DNA of 64,000 bases. It comes from Sphingobium cloacae. Its GTDB lineage: Bacteria; Pseudomonadota; Alphaproteobacteria; Sphingomonadales; Sphingomonadaceae. The stretch is from assembly GCF_002355855.1 (NCBI RefSeq), contig NZ_AP017655.1, forward strand, positions 3,661,001 through 3,725,000. The letters are read 5' to 3'. Positions 28,303 through 38,993 of the stretch are shown here, piece after piece (position 1 is the stretch's first letter; each line of letters opens with the position of its first letter). The position numbers and the translations under genes are program-made. The notes under the pieces are model-generated. The model made no database searches. It was not told the DNA's origin and saw only the letters and a program-made list of their open reading frames with translations.

Positions 28303-29361
28303 TCAAGAGGCTGAATCGGGGCCTTCTTCGCCTGTTTCGCCGACGATCTCTATGATCATGTCGCCGGTCTGGAGCTTCTGCGCGCCTTCCTCCCAGAAGC
28401 CGATGGGACGATCCTCCCGATAGATGCGCACGCCAAGGCCGGTGGCGATGGCGGACATGGGCTTGCCGATCTCTTCGGGCAGCACGAATCGCTCGTTCAG
28501 CTTCACCCGGCCACCCGAGGCGGCGAGATCCGCCATATAGTCGGCGATATGCCGTCCGCTGGTGCTCCCTGCCAGCAGCAGGCCCGCGAAGCTCACCGGA
28601 TTGATGACGGTGGTCGCGCCCGCCTGCCGCGCGGGCAGTTCATTGTCCTCGTTCCGCACGACGATGCTGATCGGCAGGCGCGGGGCCAGATGCCGCGCCG
28701 TCAGCGTGATGAGGATGGAGGTGTCGTCCCGTCCCGCCGACACGATCAGGCTGCGCGCCCGGTGGATGGCGACATCCTTCAAGGTCTTGTCCCGCGTGGA
28801 GTCGCCGGTCATGACGTTGCAGCCCATTTCCTCCGCGTCCGTCAGCGCCCGCTCGGACGGGTCGATCACCACGATCTCCCGCGCGTCCACGCCGCGCGCC
28901 AGCAATTCGCGCACCGCTTCGCTGCCCGACGTGCCGAAGCCGGTGACGACGATGTGATTGTGCAGATCGGCCTGTATGCGTGCCATGCGCCACCTGTAGA
29001 AGATATTGCGGAAAAAGAGATTATAGGCCGTGCCCAGAAAGATCAGCCAGATGAACAGCCGGATCGGCGTCACCAATATCGCTTCGAACAGACGCGCCGC
29101 CGGGCTGACCGGGACGATGTCGCCATAGCCGACCGTCATGATCGTGACGGTGGTGAAATAGAGCACGTCGACGAAGCTGATATTATTATCGAGCGTGTCC
29201 TTCAGCCCGTCGCGTCCCAGCCAGTGGATCAGCAGGATGAGTAAGATCAGGCCCAGCACCAGCGCCACGCGCCAGACGAGGTCCATCCATATGGGCAAGG
29301 CGGACCGGCGCCGCAGGAAACCCGCCGTGGGCGACCGCCGGGGCAGGGGATTGATCCTCAT
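28303..29361 (-). CDS. Potassium channel protein with RCK (TrkA-N) domain
   Basis: A 352-residue 2TM K+ channel. The first helix is [19 protein letters not shown], the selectivity filter TIMTVGYGD lies in the pore loop, and the second helix follows ([16 protein letters not shown]). The cytoplasmic part is a TrkA-N/RCK Rossmann domain ([29 protein letters not shown]) plus a TrkA-C-like end. It probably passes K+ under ligand control. The start overlaps the stop of the LysM/M23 gene by 4 bases, so the two are coupled. Confidence 0.9.
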   Translation of the reverse strand: MRINPLPRRSPTAGFLRRRSALPIWMDLVWRVALVLGLILLILLIHWLGRDGLKDTLDNNISFVDVLYFTTVTIMTVGYGDIVPVSPAARLFEAILVTPIRLFIWLIFLGTAYNLFFRNIFYRWRMARIQADLHNHIVVTGFGTSGSEAVRELLARGVDAREIVVIDPSERALTDAEEMGCNVMTGDSTRDKTLKDVAIHRARSLIVSAGRDDTSILITLTARHLAPRLPISIVVRNEDNELPARQAGATTVINPVSFAGLLLAGSTSGRHIADYMADLAASGGRVKLNERFVLPEEIGKPMSAIATGLGVRIYREDRPIGFWEEGAQKLQTGDMIIEIVGETGEEGPDSAS

Positions 29362-30365
29362 CGCGCGTCCCTGGGCAGGTGATCGACGGGATTGACGGGC
29401 GCGCGGTCCTTGCGAAGCTCGAAATGGAGCTTGGGACGGCTGGCATAGCCGCTGTCGCCGCTGAGGCCGATGATCTGGCCCTGACGGACCTTCTGCCCGC
29501 GCACCACGTCGACGCGGCTGGCATGGCCATAAGCGCTGACCCAGCCGTCGCCATGGTTGACGAGCATCAGGCCGCCGAACACCGCCACCGTGTCTCCCGC
29601 ATAGGCGACCACGCCGTCGGCGGCGGCGCGGATGGGCGTTCCGGCGGGAATGGCGATGTCGATGCCGTTGTTGCGCGCTCCGCCCGCGCCCGGCCCGAAG
29701 CGGGAGAGCAGCGTTCCCCGCGCCGGCCACGCGAAGCCGCCCGCGAAATGCGCCGGCTCGGCGATGGGCACATGGGAGGGCAGGGGGCGGGGCTGGCTGG
29801 AGGCGGCGGGCGGTTTGCCTCCGCCGCTCGCGGGCTGGCCGCCGGTCAGCACATCGTCGATGTCGATGCGGAAGGCGGCGGCGCGCTGTTCCATGGAGAG
29901 CGGCTTGCGCGGCGTATCGTCGGGCAGCAGCAGGCGCTGGCCGTTCCTCAGCATAGAGGGTTCGGCAAGGGCGTTGATCTCGACGATTCGGTTCCACGCC
30001 GTGCCATAGGCCGCCGCGATGGCGATGCCCGTTTCCCCCGCCGACACGCGATGATAGCGCCCGCCCGGAATGGCGAGCTTCTGCCCTTCGCGGATGGTGT
30101 AGGGATAGCGCAGGCCGTTGACCCGCGCGATGGCTTCCGATCCCGCGCCGCTGCGATGGCCGATCCCGCGCAGGGTTTCGCCCGCCTTCACGACATAGGT
30201 GGACGGGGCGACCGTCACCGCGTCGGGCACGACCTGCTGCATCTTCCAGACCGGCTGGGTTTCGATGACGCTGACGGGCGTGTCCGCGCCGTCGCGCGCG
30301 CCTGCCGCCGCCGCGAGGGGAAGGCCCATGCCAAGGGAGAGGAAGATTGTCAGCGGGCGCGGCAT
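29358..30365 (-). CDS. LysM/M23 (LytM) domain protein, NlpD/EnvC-like, degenerate
   Basis: A 335-residue exported protein. After the signal peptide (LTIFLSLGMGLPLAAAAG), two LysM-like peptidoglycan-binding segments follow (TYVVKAGETLRGIGHRSG, YHRVSAGETGIAIAAAYG), then an Ala/Pro linker and a C-terminal LytM fold (GTLLSRFGPGAG, NHGDGWVSAYGHAS, KLHFELR). The first metal-ligand histidine is asparagine (NNGIDIA instead of HxGIDI), as in NlpD-type amidase activators, so it probably activates a murein amidase during division. It sits in the serS-surE operon, where NlpD-like genes are usual. Confidence 0.86.
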   Translation of the reverse strand: MPRPLTIFLSLGMGLPLAAAAGARDGADTPVSVIETQPVWKMQQVVPDAVTVAPSTYVVKAGETLRGIGHRSGAGSEAIARVNGLRYPYTIREGQKLAIPGGRYHRVSAGETGIAIAAAYGTAWNRIVEINALAEPSMLRNGQRLLLPDDTPRKPLSMEQRAAAFRIDIDDVLTGGQPASGGGKPPAASSQPRPLPSHVPIAEPAHFAGGFAWPARGTLLSRFGPGAGGARNNGIDIAIPAGTPIRAAADGVVAYAGDTVAVFGGLMLVNHGDGWVSAYGHASRVDVVRGQKVRQGQIIGLSGDSGYASRPKLHFELRKDRAPVNPVDHLPRDAR

Positions 30366-30398
30366 CGCTTCTTCTCTAGCCGCGCCGATACCCTGCGA

Positions 30399-31163
30399 TC
30401 AATCCGCGAAGGCCTGGGCGGTCGCGGCCATCGCGCTGTCCTGCGTCAGGTCGAAATGCAGCGGCGTCACCGTCACATACCCCTCCGCTATGGCGGCGAG
30501 GTCGGTGCCTTCCGGCACGGCATGGCTGGTGCCCAGGCCGAACCAGTAATAGCGGTAGCCGCGCGGATCGACGCCTTCCACGATGGAGGTGCGGTCGATG
30601 TCGTGGAAGCCCTGCCGCACGACGCGGACGCCCTTCACCTGTTCGGGATCGATGGCGGGGAAGTTGACGTTGAACAGCATCCGGGGCGTTGCCGGCATGG
30701 CGATCAGCGGGCGCAGGACTTTCTCTCCCCATGCCCGCGCTGCGGCGAAGGGGACGGCATCGCCCATGCCTTCGCGCGAATAGACCTGGCTGAGCGCGAT
30801 GGAACGGATGCCCGAAATCGCGCCCTCCATCGCGGCGGAGACGGTGCCGGAATAGGTCACGTCCTCCGCCAGATTGGCACCGCGATTGACGCCAGACAGC
30901 ACCAGATCGGGCTTGCAGTCCTTCATCAGATGGCCGACCGCCATCATCACCGCGTCTGTCGGCGTGCCGGTGACGCTATAGTGCCGCTCGCCATGCTTGC
31001 GGATGCGCAGGGGGCGGGTCAGCGTCAGGCTGTGGCCCGCGCCGGACTGCTCCTCCTGCGGGGCGACGATCCAGATGTCGTCGGACAGGGTACGGGCGAT
31101 CTCCTCCAGCACCTTGAGGCCGGGGGCGTAGACGCCGTCATCATTGGTGAGCAGGATGCGCAT
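30399..31163 (-). CDS. surE: 5'/3'-nucleotidase SurE
   Basis: A 254-residue metal-dependent nucleoside monophosphate phosphatase. Diagnostic segments are MRILLTNDDGVYAPGL (metal-binding DD), VAPQEEQSGAGHSLT, LVLSGVNRGANL and TYSGTVSAAMEG. It lies 11 bases downstream of serS and 33 bases upstream of the LysM/M23 gene. ATG 31163 gives the standard start; ATG 31166 is immediately before it. Confidence 0.95.
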   Translation of the reverse strand: MRILLTNDDGVYAPGLKVLEEIARTLSDDIWIVAPQEEQSGAGHSLTLTRPLRIRKHGERHYSVTGTPTDAVMMAVGHLMKDCKPDLVLSGVNRGANLAEDVTYSGTVSAAMEGAISGIRSIALSQVYSREGMGDAVPFAAARAWGEKVLRPLIAMPATPRMLFNVNFPAIDPEQVKGVRVVRQGFHDIDRTSIVEGVDPRGYRYYWFGLGTSHAVPEGTDLAAIAEGYVTVTPLHFDLTQDSAMAATAQAFAD

Positions 31164-31174
31164 CATTTCCGCCT

Positions 31175-32455
<1,281 letters not shown>

Positions 32456-32539
32456 TCAGCCCTATGCCGTTCCACGATGAGCGGCGCAACCCTGCGCGCT
32501 GTCGTCCGTTGATGAGGGGAATCCATGAAGGAGATGGCG

Positions 32540-32980
32540 ATGCGAATCGATCATGACGGGGTGGTGATGGTGGTGGATGGGCGTAAATTGTTACTGTTCC
32601 GTAACAAAGGCGATGAGGCGTTCCTCAATCTGGAGACGGAGACGGTGCGGGAGCAGGACAATCCGCCGGACCGGGATCAGGCTTCGGATGCGCCGGGGCG
32701 CTCCTTCAATTCGGTCGGGAGCCATCGCAGCGCCATGGAGCAGACGGATTTCCACGACCTGGAGGAAGCGCGTTTCGCGGCGGAAGCGGCGGACCTGCTG
32801 AAACGCCGCGCGCTGGCGAACGATTATGAGAAGCTGATTATCGTCGCGCCGCCCACGGCCTTGGGCGAGATGCGCAAACATTATCACAAGGAAGTGCAAA
32901 GCCGCCTTGTCGGGGAGATCGCCAAGGATCTGGCCAACCATCCGGTGCCGGAGATCGAACGGATCATCGCGGAAAGCTGA
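32540..32980 (+). CDS. Host attachment protein family (PF10116)
   Basis: A 146-residue protein with VVMVVDGRKLLLFRN at the N-terminus, a variable acidic middle and LIIVAPPTALGEMRKHY in the C-terminal half, matching the 'protein required for attachment to host cells' family (Agrobacterium AttH-type locus). The molecular role is unknown. Of three in-frame ATGs (32525, 32534, 32540), the last has AAGGAG at 6 bases and is preferred. A terminator follows. Confidence 0.8.
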   Translation: MRIDHDGVVMVVDGRKLLLFRNKGDEAFLNLETETVREQDNPPDRDQASDAPGRSFNSVGSHRSAMEQTDFHDLEEARFAAEAADLLKRRALANDYEKLIIVAPPTALGEMRKHYHKEVQSRLVGEIAKDLANHPVPEIERIIAES

Positions 32981-32997
32981 TCCGCGATACCGGAAAG

Positions 32998-33030
32998 AGG
33001 GCGGGGCCGTTGCCCGGTTCCGCCCCTTTT
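32998..33030 (+). terminator. Terminator after the host-attachment gene
   Basis: GGGCGGGGCCG pairs imperfectly with CGGTTCCGCCC over a short loop and is followed by CTTTT. It lies 18 bases after the stop and upstream of the convergent PAS gene. Confidence 0.75.
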
Positions 33031-33055
33031 CATGATCGCGCCCAGCCGGTCGGGA

Positions 33056-34318
33056 TCAGTGCATGGCGGCGAGCATCACCTTCGCGCCCAGAGGCGATCC
33101 TTCCGGCAGGGCGGCGACGATCGCGAGAGAGCCGTCGCCTTCCCGGCGCGCGACCAGGATGGCAAGGCCGTCCGCGTCGGTGAGGATGGATTGCGGCGTG
33201 AGGGGCGGGGCGGCCCGGATCGCGTCGCGGGCGGCGCGGCCGCGGTCGGGCCGCGCGGGACGGTCGGCCCGGCGGGATGCGCGGACATCGCGCACCAGCG
33301 CCTTGAGGCCGCCTTCATAGGCCGACAGATACGCGGCCAGCGCGCCTCTTTCCATGTCCCGCGCGCGGGCATGGTCGAGCGCGGCCGCATATTCGGTGAG
33401 GCGCGTCTTGTCATAGGCGGCGCCGAAGATGAGCTTGACGACCGCGGTCATGGGGCTGCGCGCCTGCGCCTTGATGCCCGCGTCGGCTAGCAGTTCAGCA
33501 TAATCCTCCGGCGCAGCCTGCGCGGCGAGGGCGAAATCATAGGCGAGGCCGATGGCATGGTACAGGGCGCCGTGGCTGCGCGCTTCGCCGGCACGGGCCT
33601 GTTCGGCGCCGTCGCGGGCGGCGGCCAGCCAGTCGGCCAGCGATGCGTCGGCATCCGGGCCCGGCGTGGCGATCATGTCCGAAGCGGTAAGGTCGAGCAC
33701 GGAAGGATCGGCAAGGCCCTCCTGCTCCGCATCCCGGGGAAGGCCGAGCGCTTCGCTGACTTCCCGTTCCAGCGCGTCGGTTTCGGCGCGGCTGGCGGCT
33801 TCCTTCCAGTTGATGACGCCGAACACGAAGTCGATCGTCTCGTCATCGGAGGAAAAAGGCATGAGGATGCCGCGATAAAGCAGGTCCGCGCCGCGCTGGT
33901 TCACGAATTCGGCTTCGAAGCCGATGGGGGCCGCGTTGGCGATGATCTGGAGATAATGGTCGGTCAGGCGCGACAGCAGCGAGCGCGACGGCACGTCGCC
34001 TATATGGCTGATCGGCCCGGAAATCTCGCACTCCCGGCGCAGGGCCGTGCCCATATAGATAACCGCCGGGTTATCGACGCCCGCGCTGAAGTCCAGCAGG
34101 ACGCTGTAAGGGCCGAAATCCTCCAGCCGGTCGGGCTGAAGATCCTCGATCGACGGCAAGGCGCGGTCGCCCAGCAGCGATGCCCAATAATTATAGGCCC
34201 GGATCTGCATCCGCCGATCATGGGCGGTAATGGCCGGCGGACATTCGATCGCGGCATCGTCGGCGTCGTCGAAGTCATCCCGACCGCCCTCGATTTCATG
34301 CCCCCGCAGAGTGTCCAT
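33056..34318 (-). CDS. PAS domain protein
   Basis: A 420-residue protein. The N-terminal ~180 residues form a PAS_5-like domain (MQIRAYNYWASLLGDRALPS, FGPYSVLLDFS, FGVINWKE) of the kind found in alphaproteobacterial one-domain sensors. The C-terminal ~220 residues are helical and alanine-rich without a clear output domain. No kinase, cyclase or DNA-binding motif was found, so it may act by partner binding. It is the last chromosomal protein gene before the tRNA-Thr and the island. Confidence 0.75.
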   Translation of the reverse strand: MDTLRGHEIEGGRDDFDDADDAAIECPPAITAHDRRMQIRAYNYWASLLGDRALPSIEDLQPDRLEDFGPYSVLLDFSAGVDNPAVIYMGTALRRECEISGPISHIGDVPSRSLLSRLTDHYLQIIANAAPIGFEAEFVNQRGADLLYRGILMPFSSDDETIDFVFGVINWKEAASRAETDALEREVSEALGLPRDAEQEGLADPSVLDLTASDMIATPGPDADASLADWLAAARDGAEQARAGEARSHGALYHAIGLAYDFALAAQAAPEDYAELLADAGIKAQARSPMTAVVKLIFGAAYDKTRLTEYAAALDHARARDMERGALAAYLSAYEGGLKALVRDVRASRRADRPARPDRGRAARDAIRAAPPLTPQSILTDADGLAILVARREGDGSLAIVAALPEGSPLGAKVMLAAMH

Positions 34319-34488
34319 CCGATCGATCCCTTGAACCAAAAAGCAAATCTTTGGGGCCTACAGTGGCATCAGATGGTAAATGCCCGGTAAAGAACGCGGG
34401 GAAGGGCGTAAAAAGCGCGGGATGGAGGGGCGGGGACGCAAATGCCCGCTTGTTCTTCGCCGCAACCGCTGTTATCTGCCCGCCCGAC

Positions 34489-34564
34489 GCCGCTTTAGCT
34501 CAGTTGGTAGAGCACATCATTCGTAATGATGGGGTCACGTGTTCGAGTCACGTAAGCGGCACCA
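34489..34564 (+). tRNA. tRNA-Thr (anticodon CGT)
   Basis: A full cloverleaf: acceptor stem GCCGCTT / AAGCGGC, D-arm GCTC-AGTTGGTA-GAGC, anticodon arm CATCA-TTCGTAA-TGATG with anticodon CGT, variable GGGTC, T-arm ACGTG-TTCGAGT-CACGT, discriminator A and an encoded CCA. It reads ACG threonine codons. The 3' half is the left boundary of the island: the truncated recombinase gene on the other strand ends inside it at 34535. Confidence 0.95.
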
Positions 34565-35044
34565 TTTCGGTCCAAAAGCCCGAGTCCCTAGCACCGCCGC
34601 CTCTACGCCAGAGACGGCGGTGAGGGTGCGCAGCAACTCGGTGCGCGTGCCGCAGATTCGCACATCCGTCTTGCTATGGACCTCGACCCGCTGCGCAACG
34701 GCGCGCACATGGTTCCGCGCATAGGAGCCGTCGTCATGGCGCAGCTTATGTTTCGCGGCCAGCGCGAACGCATGAAGGCTCTCGACCGTGATCTCCGGGC
34801 TGATCCGCTCGATATGCGCGACCGCGCGCTCGGCATCGCCTCTGGCCTGGTCGCGGATGGTGGTCAGCTCCGCGATCCGGGCCTTGAGCGACGGATCGCC
34901 CATATCGACCAGTCCATTTTCGATTGCTTCATAGAGCCGGGAGAGCTTGGTATCCGCCTCCGTCGCCCGCCGTTCCATCTCGGCGACGTGCAGGCGGCGC
35001 TCCGTCACCCATTCCTCACGCCGGGCGATAAGCTGGTCCATCAG
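34535..35044 (-). pseudogene. Site-specific recombinase, C-terminal fragment
   Basis: About 170 C-terminal residues of a large serine-recombinase-like protein: a long coiled coil (RREEWVTERRLHVAEMERRA, DTKLSRLYEAIENGLVD, LKARIAELTTIRDQA) followed by the usual VRAVAQRVEV segment. The last residues (WCRLRDSNT) are encoded by the 3' end of the tRNA-Thr, the expected arrangement when an integrating element carries its recombinase next to the attachment site. The catalytic N-terminus is missing: the IS21 element at 35045 cuts the gene. It is therefore not functional. Confidence 0.75.
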
Positions 35045-35159
35045 TGAGGATCAGCGTGCAATAGGCACCCCCTTCGTGGGGTGATCGGCGTGCAAAAAGG
35101 ACCCCTTCATCCCGGGGATTTAGTCGGCCGACTGGTTTTGATCAGTTGGCGAGAACGGG

Positions 35160-36674
35160 ATGTTGATCGTGGAGACAGTGGTTCGGATTCGGCGTGAGCA
35201 TGCAGGGGGGAAGGCGATCAAGGCGATCGCGCGCGACCTTCGTTTGTCGCGGAAGGTAGTCCGCAAGGCGATCCGGTCGCCGGAGGCGGCGTTCAACTAT
35301 CAGCGCAAAGTCCAGCCGCTGCCGCGGATCGGTCCTTATCAGGATCGTCTCGATGCGCTGCTTGAGGAGAACGAGGGGCGCGGCCGCCGCGATCGGCTAC
35401 GGATGACGCGTATCCATGACCTGCTGGTGCGCGAGGGGTTCGATGGATCCTATGATGCGGTGCGCCGCTATGCGGCGCGCTGGCGTGCTGCGCGGCGGAA
35501 GGATGCTGGCGAAGGCGCACCGGCGTTCATCCCGATGACCTTCCAGCCGGGTGAGGCCTACCAGTTCGACTGGAGCCACGAGGATGTGGAGATCGCCGGC
35601 AAGCCGATGCGGGTGAAGGTGGCGCATATGCGTCTCTGCGACTCGCGCGCACCCTATGTCCGGGCCTATCCGCGCGAGGGCCAGGAGATGCTGTTCGATG
35701 CCCATGCCCGGGCGTTCGCGTTCTTCGGCGGTGTGCCGCGACGCGGTATCTACGATAATATGAAGACGGCGGTGACGGCCGTGTTCACCGGCAAGGAGCG
35801 TGTGTTCAACCGCCGCTTCCTGATCATGACCGATCATTACATGGTCGAGCCGACCGCCTGCTCGCCGGCGGCGGGATGGGAGAAGGGCCAGGTCGAGCAG
35901 CAGGTCCAGACGATCCGAGGCCGCTTCTTCCAGCCGCGACTCCGGTTCGCCAGCCTGGCCGAGCTCAACGGGTGGCTGGAGGCCGAGTGCCGGCGCTGGG
36001 CCGAGCATCATGCCCATCCCGAACGCGGGGATATTACCGTCGCCGAGGCGCTGGATATGGAGCGACCGGCCCTGCAGCCGATCCTGGCACCGTTCGACGG
36101 CTTCCATGAGAGCGAGCATGCCGTCACCGGCACCTGCCTCATCAGCTTCGATCGCAACCGCTACTCGGTCATGTCGACGGCCGCACGCCGGACCGTTCAG
36201 GTGCGCTCCTATGCCGATCGCATCGTCATACGCTGCGGCGATGCGATCGTCGGGGAGCATGAGCGCCACTTCGGTCGGAACCGCACGATATACGATCCCT
36301 GGCATTATCTGCCGGTCCTCGCGCACAAGCCCGGCGCGCTGCGTAACGGCGCACCGTTCCAGGACTGGGATCTGCCGCCCGCCCTGCACCGATTACGGCG
36401 AAGGCTCGGCACCGGGGACGAGGCCGATCGCAGGTTCGTGCGGGTCCTCTCGGCGGTGCTCACCGATGGCCTGGAGCCGGTAGAGGCTGCCGTGCGCGAA
36501 GCGTTGGCGAACGGAACGGCCAGCGACGAGCTGATCCTCAACATCCTCTCCCGGCGCCGCGAGCCGGCGACACCCCACAGCATCGTCACTTCGGAAGACC
36601 GGATGCTGCAGCATCCTCCGCTCGCCGACTGTGCCCGCTATGATCTGCTGCGAGGCTATGATGCAGCGGCATGA
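35160..36674 (+). CDS. istA: IS21 family transposase IstA
   Basis: A 504-residue DDE transposase. An N-terminal helix-turn-helix ([22 protein letters not shown]) precedes the catalytic core with [12 protein letters not shown] (first Asp), [11 protein letters not shown] (second Asp) and [11 protein letters not shown] (Glu). The C-terminal part is a beta domain plus basic tail. The length is normal for IstA and no stop or frameshift is seen, so it could be active. istB overlaps its 3' end. Confidence 0.95.
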   Translation: MLIVETVVRIRREHAGGKAIKAIARDLRLSRKVVRKAIRSPEAAFNYQRKVQPLPRIGPYQDRLDALLEENEGRGRRDRLRMTRIHDLLVREGFDGSYDAVRRYAARWRAARRKDAGEGAPAFIPMTFQPGEAYQFDWSHEDVEIAGKPMRVKVAHMRLCDSRAPYVRAYPREGQEMLFDAHARAFAFFGGVPRRGIYDNMKTAVTAVFTGKERVFNRRFLIMTDHYMVEPTACSPAAGWEKGQVEQQVQTIRGRFFQPRLRFASLAELNGWLEAECRRWAEHHAHPERGDITVAEALDMERPALQPILAPFDGFHESEHAVTGTCLISFDRNRYSVMSTAARRTVQVRSYADRIVIRCGDAIVGEHERHFGRNRTIYDPWHYLPVLAHKPGALRNGAPFQDWDLPPALHRLRRRLGTGDEADRRFVRVLSAVLTDGLEPVEAAVREALANGTASDELILNILSRRREPATPHSIVTSEDRMLQHPPLADCARYDLLRGYDAAA

Positions 36675-37389
36675 TATGATCGACACGATGCGCGGCCTCG
36701 GACTCAAGGGCATGGCGGCGGCGTTCGACGAGGCGGTCACCACCGGCCTCCAGCGCAAGCGCACCACCATGGAGATACTGACCGACCTGCTCCGTGCTGA
36801 GGCGACCCACCGGGATGCAGCCTCCATCCGCTATCGGATGACGGCTGCGAGGCTGCCCGTGGTGAAGGACCTGGAGCGGTTCAGCTTCGAGGGCACACCG
36901 ATCAATGAGGAGATGATCCGCTCCCTTCACGATGGCTCCTTCCTCCCGCCTCGCCGCAATATCGTGCTGGTCGGCGGCACGGGGACAGGCAAGACCCACC
37001 TCGCCATCGCGATCACCGCCAATGTCGTGCGAAGGGGCGCTCGCGCCCGCTACTTCAACACCGTCGATCTGGTGACACGCCTCGAAGAGGAGACCCGGAT
37101 CGGCAAAGGCGGGACCCTGGCGGCGCAGCTGTCGCGGCTCGATCTGATCGTGCTCGACGAGCTTGGATATCTGCCGTTCGCACGCTCGGGAGGGCAGTTG
37201 CTGTTCCACCTCATCAGCAAGCTTTATGAGCGCACCAGCGTCATCATCACCACCAACCTTGCCTTCGGCGAGTGGCCTACCGTCTTCGGGGATCCCAAGA
37301 TGACTACGGCGCTGCTCGACCGCGTCACCCACCACTGCGATATCATCGAGACGGGCAACGACAGCTGGCGCTTCAAAAACCGCAGCTGA
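36658..37389 (+). CDS. istB: IS21 family helper ATPase IstB
   Basis: A 243-residue AAA+ ATPase (DnaC-like) that works with IstA in target selection. Walker A is [12 protein letters not shown] near residue 104, Walker [13 protein letters not shown] near residue 165, and the sensor region [12 protein letters not shown]. It overlaps istA by about 17 bases, the standard coupling in IS21 elements. The start could also be ATG 36661. Confidence 0.95.
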   Translation: MMQRHDMIDTMRGLGLKGMAAAFDEAVTTGLQRKRTTMEILTDLLRAEATHRDAASIRYRMTAARLPVVKDLERFSFEGTPINEEMIRSLHDGSFLPPRRNIVLVGGTGTGKTHLAIAITANVVRRGARARYFNTVDLVTRLEEETRIGKGGTLAAQLSRLDLIVLDELGYLPFARSGGQLLFHLISKLYERTSVIITTNLAFGEWPTVFGDPKMTTALLDRVTHHCDIIETGNDSWRFKNRS

Positions 37390-37565
37390 CCGCTACCTTC
37401 GGCGCCTTCAAAAATCTATCTTGCGCTGCGCGCGCCTCCGGTCGGGCTACGCCCGCCCTCCGCCGCACGCAGCGCAAGGCCATCTTCAACAAACCAACAT
37501 CATATCCGAAAAAGGGGGTCCCTCTTCGACGCCGATCGGGGGTCCCTTTTGAACGCCGTTTGACA

Positions 37566-37956
37566 ATCGAAGCTCCACGCCGTGTGCGACGGCCAGGGTA
37601 GGCCACTGGTCATGCTGCTGAGTGAGGGCCAGATGAACGACTACAAAGGAGCAGCCTTGATGCTCGACGCTTTGCCCCATACCAAAGCCCTGCTCGGCGA
37701 TCGAGGCTATGACGCCGACTGGTTCCGCAAGGCGCTCGCCGAACGCAACATCGCGGCCTGCATCCCGTCAAAGAGAAATAGGAAGGCCCCGATCCCGCAC
37801 GATGCTGTGCTATATCGCCAGCGCCACAAGATCGAAAATATGTTCGGCAGGCTCAAAGATTGGCGGCGCATCCACACCCGCTACGACCGATGCGCCCACA
37901 CCTTCATGTCCGCCATCTGTATCGCCGCAACCATCATCTTCTGGATCAATCAATGA
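37566..37956 (+). pseudogene. IS5 family transposase, C-terminal remnant
   Basis: About 129 C-terminal codons of an IS5-group DDE transposase: KLHAVCDGQGRPLVMLLSEG, LLGDRGYDADWFR (Asp) and RQRHKIENMFGRLKDWRRI (the Y/R-x-E block). The N-terminal part and first catalytic region are absent, cut exactly where the IS21 right end meets it. The last residues, IIFWINQ, are typical, so the 3' end is intact. Not functional. Confidence 0.9.
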
Positions 37957-38031
37957 ATCCTGAGCTTAGGGGCGATACACCCGGATACCCAGCCCGATAT
38001 TCCTGATATACGAAACTGGACAGGTGCCTTG

Positions 38032-38988
38032 ATGATACATGGATCGCCCTTTACCCTGAAGCCGATCCGCTCGGATCTGTCATTCGGTGTCCAGATCGAG
38101 AATGTCGATCTCGGCGCATTGTCGAACGAGGATGTCCAGAAAGACCTGCGGACGCTCTTCATACGGGAAGGGCTTCTCGTTTTCCGGGGTATTGAGGACG
38201 ATGACGAAACCCAGATTCGGCTGAGCAGGATTTTTGGTCTGCCGATCCCTCACCCGGTACGTGAGGCCCAAAATGGCAGGGATGAATTATTGGCGGTTCA
38301 CTACCGGCCGGAAGACGGATGGCTGATCGATGTCGATGGCGAACTGCGTGGTCAGTGGCTGCCCTGGCATTCCGACCTCGTCTATCTCGACAAGATCAAT
38401 CGTGGCGGAATTCTGCGCCCGGTCAGGATGCCGGACCGGCTGGGGGAAACCGGCTTCATCGATCAGATCGCCGCTTATGACCGGCTGCCTGATGCTCTGA
38501 AGACCCGGATCGAGGGGCAATTCGTGAAGTATAAATATGATCTGGACCCCGCCCGGCAGCGCTTCGGGCGAAACCACAACGCTGCGGTGGTGAGATACAG
38601 TCCGATCATCGAGGCGATCCAGCGCAGGGTCGATGAATTTCCCTTTTCCTATCATCCCATGGTCTACGAACAGGAACTCACCGGTCGGAAAGTCCTCAAC
38701 GTCTCTCCTTGATTTGCCGTGGGCATCGAAGGCCTAGAGAATGACGAGGGCGATGCTCTCCTGCACAGCGTGATGGACTATCTCGTCGATGAGAGCTTCG
38801 CCTATTTCCATCAATGGCGGCAGGGCGACATGGTCCTGTGGGACAATTGGCGGATGCTGCACGCGGCGAACGGTTCGCCCCACGATCAGGAACGGTGGAT
38901 GAAGCGCACCACCATATTGGGCGATTACGGGCTGGGCCGTACCGATGCCGCCAACGGGGTTTCGGAAAAAGATTGTATCAACATCTGA
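38032..38988 (+). pseudogene. TauD/TfdA family dioxygenase, nonsense mutation
   Basis: A 2-oxoglutarate/Fe(II)-dependent dioxygenase of 318 codons, read through one in-frame TGA at 38710-38712. Iron ligands His and Asp are in LPWHSDLVYLD, the distal His in RMLHAANG and the 2-oxoglutarate arginine in ERWMKRTTI, so the full fold is encoded. The stop interrupts KVLNVSP-*-FAVGIEGLEN, where the family usually has tryptophan (TGG to TGA is one base). The truncated product lacks the distal His and Arg and would be inactive. Substrates of the family include sulfonates and aryloxyacids; none can be assigned. Confidence 0.85.
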
Positions 38989-38993
38989 CCGGG

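Larger units (their letters stand above)
35045..37565 (+). mobile_element. IS21-family insertion sequence, apparently complete
   Basis: About 2.5 kb carrying istA and istB. Both ends have TG/CA termini and two subterminal repeats in inverted orientation: left at 35054-35071 (GCGTGCAATAGGCACCCC) and 35087-35105; right at 37515-37533 and 37539-37557. Multiple end repeats of this kind are the transposase-binding sites of IS21 elements. The left end interrupts a recombinase gene and the right end abuts the middle of an IS5-type transposase; I see no target duplication, which suggests a deletion or rearrangement after insertion. Confidence 0.85.

Noticed and set aside
38710..38712. TGA in the TauD-type gene as a selenocysteine codon.
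   Set aside because: The family has Trp, not Cys, at this point, no SECIS-like hairpin is evident just after it, and selenoprotein dioxygenases of this type are not known.
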